Source of the DNA: CAZJYC01 sp964550165
GTDB lineage: Bacteria; Acidobacteriota; Aminicenantia; Aminicenantales; Aminicenantaceae
Length of the DNA stretch: 47,691 bases
Assembly: GCA_964550165.1 (NCBI GenBank)
Contig: CAZJYC010000012.1
Coordinates: 1 to 47,691 of the forward strand
Direction of reading: 5' to 3'
Positions 1-6,901 of this stretch are shown one piece after another (position 1 is the first letter of the stretch; every line of letters begins with the position of its first letter). The notes beneath the pieces were generated by a model. It was not told the DNA's origin and made no database searches. It saw nothing but the letters and a program-made list of their open reading frames with translations. A program made the translations under genes and the position numbers.

Positions 1-70
1 TGGGAGGGTCTTTGGCGAGGAGGGATGGAAACCAGCACTGTGAGAGTTGGCTTTTATCATCATCTGCCTT
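1..70 (+). repeat. 70-bp dispersed repeat, copy 1 (inverted relative to copy 2)
   Basis: Bases 1-70 match the reverse complement of 21769-21838 at 66 of 70 positions, by eye. One frame reads GRVFGEEGWKPAL and then a stop. The second copy reads GKVFGEEGWKPALLELAF without the stop, so both may derive from a short coding or pseudo-coding repeat. The element may extend left beyond the window edge. Bases 71-107 hold nothing else I recognise. Confidence 0.85.
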
Positions 71-107
71 CACGGGAAAAAAGATGGTTCCCCATCCGAA
101 AAGAGAA

Positions 108-135
108 TTGACAGGAGAAAAATTTCATTTATCAT
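108..135 (+). promoter_or_regulatory. Sigma70-type promoter for the NagX-like gene
   Basis: A perfect -35 hexamer TTGACA lies at 108-113 and a -10 hexamer TATCAT (5 of 6 consensus) at 130-135, with a 16-bp spacer. Transcription would start near 142, about 24 bases before the ATG at 166. No strong ribosome binding site follows. Confidence 0.6.
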
Positions 136-165
136 TTAAAGAGTTAACATTACAATAGGTTTACT

Positions 166-1269
166 ATGCCCAATAGGCGTCTCTCTTCTTTGGATGCATT
201 CCGCGGCCTCACTATCGCTGGAATGATTTTGGTCAACAATCCGGGAAGCTGGAAATATGTCTATGCACCGTTGCGGCACGCGGAGTGGCATGGCTGGACG
301 CCGACCGACCTCGTCTTTCCGTTTTTTCTGTTCATCGTCGGCGTTTCCATCTCTTTTGCCTTTTCAAGAAGGATCGAACAGGGGGCCGGAAAGCGTGACT
401 TGTATCTTAAAATCGTCAAGAGAAGCTTGATTATTTTTGCCCTAGGAATTTTTTTGGCCCTGATTCCCAGCTTCAATTTTGCCAGTCTCCGAATTCCAGG
501 CGTTCTTCAACGCATTGCCCTCTGTTATTTCTTCTCCTCCCTTCTCTTCCTCAAGACAGGAGCCAGAGGCCGGGCCATCGTGACTCTCGCTCTTCTGGCC
601 CTTTACTGGCTGGTGATGAAACTTGTGCCTGTTCCAGGTTATGGAGCAGGAGATCTCAGTTTTGAAGGAAATCTTTGCAGCCTTATCGACCGAAAGCTTC
701 TGGCCGGCCATCTCTACAAGCCCGGCTTTGACCCTGAAGGAATTCTCAGCACTTTCCCTGCCATGGCAACGACCCTGCTGGGAACCTTGACCGGCGACTG
801 GTTGCGTTCCTCGAAGACAATTTATCGAAGGTCAAGCGGCCTTTTTATCGCCGGGATTCTGTTTATCCTGTGCGGGCTTCTTCTTGATCCGCTTTTTCCC
901 ATTAACAAGCAGCTCTGGACAAGCACCTATGTGCTTTTTACAGCAGGGGCCGCATTGATTCTTTTAGGCGTTTGCTTTGGCGTGATGGAAGTGGTGGGAT
1001 TCACAAAATGGGCCTATCCTTTTCTTGTTTTAGGAACGAACGCCATCACCGTCTACGTGGGCTCCTCCTTGATGGCCAAGATGATGATTGTGATCAAGGT
1101 CCCGGCGGGCGGTGAAGTTTTGGCGCTGAAAACATATATCTATGATTATCTTCTTGTTCCCTGGGCAGGACCTTATGGAGGCTCTCTGGTCTTCCCTTTA
1201 CTGCTCATCACTCTCTGGGTAGTGATAATGCTCCCTCTCTACAGGAGAAAGATTTTTATCAAAATTTGA
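166..1269 (+). CDS. NagX / HGSNAT-like membrane acyltransferase
   Basis: This 367-residue polytopic membrane protein belongs to the family of heparan-alpha-glucosaminide N-acetyltransferase (HGSNAT) and bacterial NagX (DUF5009 / acyltransferase-3-like fold). The N-terminus shows the family signature: RLSSLDAFRGLTIAGMILVN, then an HAEWHGWTPTDLVFPFFLF stretch around residues 38-56 containing the conserved histidine. About ten hydrophobic segments follow. Family members move acetyl groups across the membrane onto amino sugars; the substrate here cannot be read from the sequence. Length is normal for bacterial members. The gene stands alone, with a good promoter upstream and gene debris downstream. 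Confidence 0.85.
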   Translation: MPNRRLSSLDAFRGLTIAGMILVNNPGSWKYVYAPLRHAEWHGWTPTDLVFPFFLFIVGVSISFAFSRRIEQGAGKRDLYLKIVKRSLIIFALGIFLALIPSFNFASLRIPGVLQRIALCYFFSSLLFLKTGARGRAIVTLALLALYWLVMKLVPVPGYGAGDLSFEGNLCSLIDRKLLAGHLYKPGFDPEGILSTFPAMATTLLGTLTGDWLRSSKTIYRRSSGLFIAGILFILCGLLLDPLFPINKQLWTSTYVLFTAGAALILLGVCFGVMEVVGFTKWAYPFLVLGTNAITVYVGSSLMAKMMIVIKVPAGGEVLALKTYIYDYLLVPWAGPYGGSLVFPLLLITLWVVIMLPLYRRKIFIKI

Positions 1270-1279
1270 GGCTCAGAAA

Positions 1280-1378
1280 CTAAGCACCCTCGCCAAACAT
1301 AATGATAATCCCTTCAACCGGCTCGTCTTTCTCGTTCCAGATTGTATGGGGCATACCTGCCGGGATGTAGGCTGCCGT
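1280..1378 (-). pseudogene. Cupin-domain C-terminal remnant
   Basis: On the minus strand, 32 codons and a TAG stop encode TAAYIPAGMPHTIWNEKDEP followed by VEGIIIMFGEGA. This matches the last beta-strands of small cupins (pattern YIPAG.PH...N..DEP...). An in-frame TGA sits immediately upstream (1379-1381) and no cupin N-terminus is visible, so this is a decayed gene end rather than a functional gene. Identification rests on motif recognition only. Confidence 0.55.
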
Positions 1379-1470
1379 TCATTTTTTCATAAACAACATT
1401 TGATTATCTGGCGTAATAGAAAATGGATAGAAGTGGATGGAGTAAAACCAAAGGAGGGACGATTAAAACG

Positions 1471-2571
1471 ATGATTTCGCTTATTTTGATTCTTTGTCTA
1501 TCCGCAGGGGCTTTTCCTAAACAGATGATTGAGAATTTAGAAAAGCCATTACATAAAAATTCGCGCCGAGTTCTTAAGCTTAAAAAGGAAATGAGAATAG
1601 CCGATGAGCAGGGCGGTTTTTATTTCAAAGCTCCCGAAAACATCAAGATTTCCCCTGAAGGGTGCATATTCGTTCTTGATGAAGAGCAGTTTTTGAAGTT
1701 TGATGGAAACGGGAAGTTTATGAAGAATCTTTTCCGGAAAGGGGAGGGGCCAGGCGAGTTTCAGCGCATCGAAAATTACCTCTTTCATGAGGGGAAAATC
1801 GTTGTCCATCATGCGCGGCCGAGCAAGATTGTTATTATGGACGCCGATGGAAACCTGATTAAGGAGTTCAAGCCTGAAAAGCCGGTCAGCAGGCTCATTT
1901 CTTACTTTGGCCAAAAATTATTAATGGCTCGCAGCTCGTTTCCCGTGCTTAAAAAAGGCGGAGCAGAGCCAGAAGTCATCGATGTTGAGTGGAGCTTGTT
2001 ATCTGTTTCCATGGAGGGAAAGGTGGAGGAGACAGGTCTTGTTTTTCCGACAAAGTGGTATGCCAAGAGATTGCCAAACGCGATAGTGGCCAATGCCATT
2101 ACCGAGCTTTCCTGCACGCCTTTTAAAGACAATTTTATTGTCCTCCATCACACCCGGGATTATTTGCTCAAACTTCTGGATATGGAAAAAAATAAGATCC
2201 TGAGAACGTTCAGGAGAGATTACAAAAGTGTCACGTATGATCACGGCAAAGCCGGAGTAAAAGAGGTTAAACCGCACACATACACGCTGGAGCCGCCTGT
2301 TGATTCTCACAACGATATTCAAAAAGTCTTGATTGCCAAAGGCAATATCTGGGTTTTGACATCGACCTGGGAGAAAGAGAAAGGCATCCTTGTCGATGTG
2401 TTCAATGAAGGAGGGCAATATCTGGATAGTTTTCATCTGCCGCTGTCCGGGAGAATAGCGCTCAAAGATTTGAGCCGTCACCCTATCACCATTTCGGACG
2501 ATTCTCTGTTCATTATCGAGACGGATGCGAATGAAATCCCAAGCCTTGTGAAATATAAAATTATAGATTGA
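1471..2571 (+). CDS. Exported 6-bladed beta-propeller protein
   Basis: The protein has 366 residues. I chose the ATG at 1471 rather than the upstream in-frame ATG at 1423 because AAGGAGGG lies at 1451-1458 and translation from 1471 opens directly with a signal peptide (MISLILILCLSAGAFP). The mature part contains repeated NHL/6-bladed-propeller-like units, such as KFDGNGKFMKNLFRKGEGPG around residues 73-92; the phrase GxGPGEF with a following hydrophobic strand is typical of the '6-bladed beta-propeller' family (PF17170-like), abundant in Bacteroidota and Aminicenantes. The family probably serves in binding at the cell surface or periplasm; no enzyme activity can be assigned. The gene is monocistronic. 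Confidence 0.8.
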   Translation: MISLILILCLSAGAFPKQMIENLEKPLHKNSRRVLKLKKEMRIADEQGGFYFKAPENIKISPEGCIFVLDEEQFLKFDGNGKFMKNLFRKGEGPGEFQRIENYLFHEGKIVVHHARPSKIVIMDADGNLIKEFKPEKPVSRLISYFGQKLLMARSSFPVLKKGGAEPEVIDVEWSLLSVSMEGKVEETGLVFPTKWYAKRLPNAIVANAITELSCTPFKDNFIVLHHTRDYLLKLLDMEKNKILRTFRRDYKSVTYDHGKAGVKEVKPHTYTLEPPVDSHNDIQKVLIAKGNIWVLTSTWEKEKGILVDVFNEGGQYLDSFHLPLSGRIALKDLSRHPITISDDSLFIIETDANEIPSLVKYKIID

Positions 2572-2678
2572 AAGAGAAATGTGAGAAGATTAAAAGGATA
2601 CTTTTGCCTCAATATGTTAAGACGGACTTCTTTCGAGCTGTCTGAGTGAGGGAGATATGGGCAACAAAAAACGTCTTA

Positions 2679-2700
2679 CAGATGGCCGAAGCGAACATTG
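2679..2700 (+). repeat. Dispersed 22-bp motif, copy B
   Basis: Bases 2679-2700 (CAGATGGCCGAAGCGAACAT plus TG) match 19 of 22 bases of a motif in the foldback element (23818-23839, minus strand) and 19 of 22 of a third copy at 45249-45270 (minus strand). Similarity to the foldback copy extends to the right through TTTAGCC. Similarity to the 45-kb copy extends to the left through an AACAAAAAA run. Confidence 0.6.
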
Positions 2701-2705
2701 GAGCT

Positions 2706-2798
2706 TTAGCCCTCCCGAGCTGTGCCATCAATCTTTTCTTCTATCCTCTTCAAAAAGTTAAAAGAGTCTTCGTCGATTGACATCCATTCGCTCCTTTG
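2706..2798 (-). pseudogene. Possible gene remnant of unknown family
   Basis: The minus strand holds an open stretch reading QRSEWMSIDEDSFNFLKRIE, then EKIDGTAREG and TAA. Just upstream, a shifted frame reads MNAFLAIAKER. Together they look like a short acidic/helical protein end broken by a frameshift, but the stretch is only 31 codons and could be chance. The rpiB promoter overlaps it. Confidence 0.2.
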
Positions 2799-2805
2799 CT
2801 ATAGC
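2777..2805 (+). promoter_or_regulatory. Promoter for rpiB-rpe
   Basis: TTGACA at 2777-2782 is followed, after a 17-bp spacer, by TATAGC at 2800-2805. Start of transcription is expected near 2812, about 50 bases upstream of rpiB. Confidence 0.6.
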
Positions 2806-2862
2806 TAGAAAAGCATTCATGGCTGATAACTATAGATTTAAGAACCACGAAAGGATGGTCGA

Positions 2863-3309
2863 ATGAAAGTCATCATCGCTTCAGACCATGCGGGCTTTAT
2901 CCTTAAAGAAAAATTAAAAAAATATCTGAGCCGGAAGAAAATAGAGTATGAGGATTTTGGGACAGATTCCCCAGAGTCGGTCGATTATCCGGATTACGCC
3001 CTAAAAGTCGCTAAGAAGGTTGCCGGGAATAAGAATTTAAGGGGAATCCTGGTCTGCGGCTCAGGAACAGGAATGACCATTGCCGCCAACAAGGTGAGGG
3101 GAATTAGGGCAGTCGCCGCTTATGATGCCTATTCGGCCAAGATGTCCAGACTTGATAATGACTCCAACATACTCGGCTTGAGAGGACGGTTTTTTCCTTT
3201 TGAAAGGGTGAAAAAAATCGTCAATGTCTGGCTGACCACTCCCTTTAGCGGCAAACCCAGGCACAAAAGACGGATAGGCAAAATCGCAGAGTATGAGAAA
3301 ATGAAATGA
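2863..3309 (+). CDS. rpiB: Ribose-5-phosphate isomerase B-like protein (RpiB/LacAB family)
   Basis: This 148-residue cytosolic enzyme of the RpiB/LacAB family normally interconverts ribose 5-phosphate and ribulose 5-phosphate. Visible family features are ASDHAGF (6-12), GTDS, YPDYA, the catalytic-cysteine loop CGSGTGM (Cys65) with AANK, and the C-terminal GKPRHKRRIGKI. At the position of the ring-opening histidine of E. coli RpiB (His99 in SRQHND) this protein has SRLDND, i.e. Asp98. Substrate or mechanism may therefore differ from the textbook enzyme. The gene overlaps rpe by four bases (ATGA), so the two are translationally coupled. Confidence 0.85.
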   Translation: MKVIIASDHAGFILKEKLKKYLSRKKIEYEDFGTDSPESVDYPDYALKVAKKVAGNKNLRGILVCGSGTGMTIAANKVRGIRAVAAYDAYSAKMSRLDNDSNILGLRGRFFPFERVKKIVNVWLTTPFSGKPRHKRRIGKIAEYEKMK

Positions 3310-3941
3310 AAAAAGTCATCATTCCAGCAATAATAGCCAAGACCCAAAAGGAGCTGGAAGATATTCTTTCCAGGATCAAGGATTCCGCCCGCCGGCTTCA
3401 GCTGGACATCATGGATAACAAATTTGTCCCCAACACCTCCCTCGATTTTGATTTCGAGCTCCCTCAGGGAAAATATGAGTTTGAAGCCCACTTGATGATT
3501 GAGAATCCCGAGGAGTGGATTGATAGAAATTGGAAAAAAGTTGAGACCATAATCGCCCATTTTGAAACGCTGGAAAATCCGGGACGAATTGTCGAGAATG
3601 TCAGGAGAAAAGGAAAGAAGATCGCCTTTGCCTTGAATCCCGATACAGGCGTTAATCAGATTAAAGAATATCTGACAAGCCTTGACCAGGTTTTGGTCAT
3701 GACCGTTCACCCTGGCTTTTACGGCGGCAAATTCTTGCCCGAGGCTCTGGAGAAGATCCGGAGATTGAGAGAGCTGAAGCCTGACCTGGATATCGAGGTT
3801 GACGGCGGAATCAATGATGGGACAATATCTGCGGTCAACGAAGCTGGAGCGAATCTGTTCGTCTCCGGCTCCTATCTTGTTGGTTCTGGGAACGTCGAGG
3901 AAAGAATAAAGATTTTGAAGGCGAAGATTCACGTGGAATAG
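3306..3941 (+). CDS. rpe: Divergent ribulose-phosphate 3-epimerase
   Basis: This 211-residue TIM-barrel protein belongs to the ribulose-phosphate 3-epimerase family, which converts ribulose 5-phosphate to xylulose 5-phosphate. Motifs include LDIMD (33-37), KFVPN, AHLMIENPE (61-69), HPGFYGGKF (135-143), EVDGGIN (164-170) and a C-terminal phosphate loop SGSYLV. Three of the four usual metal ligands are present (Asp34, His62, Asp166), but the fourth, normally the His in HVDVMD, is Gln32, and the usual PSIL start is PAII. This divergent form resembles homologues I recall from archaea and candidate-phyla bacteria. Coupled to rpiB upstream; tal-pgi follows 52 bases downstream. Confidence 0.85.
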   Translation: MKKVIIPAIIAKTQKELEDILSRIKDSARRLQLDIMDNKFVPNTSLDFDFELPQGKYEFEAHLMIENPEEWIDRNWKKVETIIAHFETLENPGRIVENVRRKGKKIAFALNPDTGVNQIKEYLTSLDQVLVMTVHPGFYGGKFLPEALEKIRRLRELKPDLDIEVDGGINDGTISAVNEAGANLFVSGSYLVGSGNVEERIKILKAKIHVE

Positions 3942-3993
3942 TTTTTTTGTAGATCTGAATCAATAAGTTTAAAACAGAATTGAAGGGTAAGAC

Positions 3994-6750
3994 ATGAGTT
4001 CCTTGAAGGATTTGCAGCAGTACGGACAATCGTTCTGGCTGGATTACATCCGCCGCGCTTTGATTACGAGCGGTGAGCTCGAGCGCCTGGTTCAAGAGGA
4101 AGGATTACGAGGCCTGACCAGCAATCTGGCCATATTCCAGAAGGTCATCGCGGGTAGCTCTGATTATGAAGATGCTCTCACCGAACTCGTCCGCTCCAAT
4201 CTCAAGATTAAACCAAGAGATCTTTTTGAGCAGCTAGTTATCGAAGACATCCGGATGGCTGCCGATATCCTCCGCCCCGTCTACGAAGAGACGGATGGCT
4301 CTGATGGTTTTGCCTGCCTTGAATGGCCTCCTGAGTTCAGCCATGATTGGAAAAGGAATCCAAAAGAGGCGATCCGCCTGCGAAAAGAGACAGACCGCCC
4401 CAACATCATGGTCAACATTCCTGCCACTCCTGATGGAATCCGAGTCGTCGAACCTCTTGTCTCAGAAGGAATTCCTGTGAACGTGACTTTCATTTTTTCT
4501 TTAGCTCATTATGAAGCTGCGGCTCAGGCCTACCTGAGAGGATTGATGAAGTGTTCGACTCCTCATCAGGCGGCTTCTGTGGCATCTTTTCATATCAGTC
4601 AGGTGGATACGGCCATTGATCGGTCCCTTGAGGCTCTCGGCACCCCTGAAGCCCTTGGCTTAAGGGGAAAGATTGCCATCGCCAACGCCAAAATGGCTTA
4701 CAAGCTGTTCGTGGAGACTTTTAAGGGCGAACGATGGGAAGAATTGGAGAAGAGAGGAGCAAGAGCGCAGCGTCTTTTATGGACAAGCACCGGGACGAAG
4801 AATCCTGCTTATTCTGATGTTCTTTATGCGGAGCAGCTTATCGGGCCAGGCACTGTCATTGCCATGCCTCCTGCGAGTGTAGCTGCCTTTCGTGACCACG
4901 GCCGGATTCATCCAACACTCGAAGAGGATTTAGAGGAAGCTGAAGCTTCAGCCCGGAAGCTGGATTATCTTAGAGTGAATTTCAACGCTGTTGCTGAAAA
5001 ACTGCAGTTGGAAGGACTTCTCTCTCTTGCAGAGTCTTTCGATTCGATTCTTTCCACTTTGAAGGAGAACCGCCGGACAACAGCCCGCATCTGTAAAGAC
5101 CAAGTGTCACTCAACGCCGGAGAATACAAAAACCAGATTGAGAAGAGATTGGAATCATGGAAAAAACAGGACTTTTCCCGAAGGCTCTGGTCCAAAGACC
5201 CAACTCTCTGGTTTCCTGACCCAAAGCCTGAGATCAAAGACCGCCTCGGCTGGCTCGTTTTGCCAGAATTGATGCAGGAGAGGCTCAGCGAACTCATTTC
5301 TTTCGCCAAGCAGGTCAAGGCTGAGGGCATCACGCACGCCGTCCTTCTCGGGATGGGAGGCTCGAGCCTGGCTCCGGAGATTTTCCAGAAGACTTTTAAC
5401 AATGCTCCTGGCTATCCGGAACTCGTCGTCCTTGACAGCACCCATCCTGAGGCCGTGCTCGCTGTGGAGGAACGATTGAATTTCCGGCGCACCCTTTTTC
5501 TTGTATCCAGCAAATCAGGGACAACCCTGGAGACTCTCTCTCTTTTCCGTTACTTCTGGAATAAAGTGAGTGATGCGATAAACAAACCAGGAAATCATTT
5601 TGTCGCCATCACAGACCCGGGAACGTCTCTGATGCGGGTGGCCGAGGAGAGAGGCTTCCGCCGTGCTTTCCTCTCAAATCCCGATGTTGGCGGTCGCTAT
5701 TCCGCCTTCTCTGATTTCGGGCTTGTGCCGGCAGCCCTCATCGGAGTGGATATCCACCGCTTGCTGGACAGGGCCTGGATAGCTTCTGAGAGCTGTGCCT
5801 TCTGTGTCTCGGAAGAGAAAGCTCCGGGATTGCTATTGGGTGCAGCCCTGGGTGAAATCGGCTCAAGCCGGGACAAAATTACTTTTCTTGCCAGCCCTTC
5901 TCTCCAGCGTTTTCCCGATTGGCTGGAGCAGCTTATTGCGGAAAGCACAGGAAAGGACGGAAAAGGCCTGGTGCCTATCGTCAACGAGCCTTTGATTTCT
6001 CCTCAGAGCTACGGCCATGACCGATTTTTTATCGGTCTCTTCCTTAAAGGCGATAAAGCTGAAGGACTTGAGAAACGAATGAATGACATCGCAAAAGCCG
6101 GCCATCTCACAGTCCGCTTCAACTTCAAAGACAGATTCGATTTGGGCCGGGATATGTACTGCTGGGAGGTGGCCATCGCCGCCGCGGGCTCTGTGATCGG
6201 AATCCATCCCTTCAACCAGCCCGATGTTCAGTTGTCCAAAGATTTCACGAGAACGGCCATGGAGAGATTCACCGAGGGACAAGAGGGATATGATGAAGAG
6301 ACTTTTTCCATCGAAAAATCAAAAGATTTGACCGTAGCCTTGAAGAACTGGATGGGCCAGGCTCAAAACGGAGATTATATCGCTCTTCAGGCCTATCTCT
6401 CTCCAAAGCCAGAGACAACAGCCGCTCTTCAAGAAATAAGGTTTGAGATCCTGAAACGGACGAAGCTGGCGACCTCACTCGGTTACGGCCCTCGCTTTCT
6501 TCATTCCACCGGCCAGCTCCATAAGGGAGGCACAGACAACGGGCTCTTCCTTCAGATTGTCGATGAACCCAAGGCAGCCCTGCCTATTCCTGAAACAAGC
6601 TATGATTTCAGGAATCTGATCCGTGCTCAATCCCTGGGAGATTTCAAAGCGCTCCAGCAGCGGAGACGCCGCGTCCTTCGCGTCTCCCTTAGAACTGCCA
6701 CTGGAGCCGGACTGAAGACGCTCAAGGCTCTTATTCGCGATTTAGGCTAA
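3994..6750 (+). CDS. tal-pgi: Transaldolase / glucose-6-phosphate isomerase fusion
   Basis: A 918-residue two-domain protein. Residues ~1-370 align with the long transaldolase type (WLDYIRR, GLTSNLAIFQK, DGFACLEWPP, GTKNPAYSDVLY, PPASVAAFRDHG). Residues ~400-918 are glucose-6-phosphate isomerase, with GMGGSSLAPE (~453), SSKSGTT (~506), GGRYS (~566), QLIAESTGK (~644) and STGQLHKGG (~838), so the isomerase site looks intact. The transaldolase half looks impaired: the Schiff-base lysine in the usual IKIPAT motif is Asn141 (VNIPAT; codon AAC at 4414-4416), the TSNP motif is TSNL (Leu45), and the usual SFFVSRVD motif reads SFHISQVD (His200, Gln203). The fusion itself is a known family. A ribosome binding site (AAGGG) precedes the ATG. 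Confidence 0.93.
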   Translation: MSSLKDLQQYGQSFWLDYIRRALITSGELERLVQEEGLRGLTSNLAIFQKVIAGSSDYEDALTELVRSNLKIKPRDLFEQLVIEDIRMAADILRPVYEETDGSDGFACLEWPPEFSHDWKRNPKEAIRLRKETDRPNIMVNIPATPDGIRVVEPLVSEGIPVNVTFIFSLAHYEAAAQAYLRGLMKCSTPHQAASVASFHISQVDTAIDRSLEALGTPEALGLRGKIAIANAKMAYKLFVETFKGERWEELEKRGARAQRLLWTSTGTKNPAYSDVLYAEQLIGPGTVIAMPPASVAAFRDHGRIHPTLEEDLEEAEASARKLDYLRVNFNAVAEKLQLEGLLSLAESFDSILSTLKENRRTTARICKDQVSLNAGEYKNQIEKRLESWKKQDFSRRLWSKDPTLWFPDPKPEIKDRLGWLVLPELMQERLSELISFAKQVKAEGITHAVLLGMGGSSLAPEIFQKTFNNAPGYPELVVLDSTHPEAVLAVEERLNFRRTLFLVSSKSGTTLETLSLFRYFWNKVSDAINKPGNHFVAITDPGTSLMRVAEERGFRRAFLSNPDVGGRYSAFSDFGLVPAALIGVDIHRLLDRAWIASESCAFCVSEEKAPGLLLGAALGEIGSSRDKITFLASPSLQRFPDWLEQLIAESTGKDGKGLVPIVNEPLISPQSYGHDRFFIGLFLKGDKAEGLEKRMNDIAKAGHLTVRFNFKDRFDLGRDMYCWEVAIAAAGSVIGIHPFNQPDVQLSKDFTRTAMERFTEGQEGYDEETFSIEKSKDLTVALKNWMGQAQNGDYIALQAYLSPKPETTAALQEIRFEILKRTKLATSLGYGPRFLHSTGQLHKGGTDNGLFLQIVDEPKAALPIPETSYDFRNLIRAQSLGDFKALQQRRRRVLRVSLRTATGAGLKTLKALIRDLG

Positions 6751-6768
6751 TGAACGGCGCCTGGAGGA

Positions 6769-6870
6769 ATGATGAGGAAGCCAAAGTTCCCTCATTTTAA
6801 GCCCATCGGACTTGAGGACAGGGATTTCATCCAGAAAATTTTATGGGATTACCAGCCTCAAACTTTTTGA
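6769..6870 (+). pseudogene. N-terminal remnant of a DUF2156-type protein
   Basis: The stretch has 33 codons and a TGA: MMRKPKFPHFKPIGLEDRDF, then IQKILWDYQPQTF. The KPI.LED...I...L..Y.P.TSE pattern is the characteristic start of DUF2156 (phosphatidylglycerol-lysyltransferase-like) proteins, which normally run about 300 residues. A GGAGGA ribosome binding site sits in front. The reading frame ends where the family would continue with SE.TF.NL.., and nothing homologous follows before the convergent gene at 6902. The gene therefore appears deleted down to its first ~30 codons. Motif recognition only. Confidence 0.55.
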
Positions 6871-6901
6871 CAGGAAAATTCAGCATCCGGCTTGCCTGAT
6901 T

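Noticed and set aside
3129..3932. 267-codon open frame antisense to rpe
   Set aside because: It lies entirely opposite the well-supported rpiB end and rpe, has no family motifs, and is a mirror of their codon pattern.
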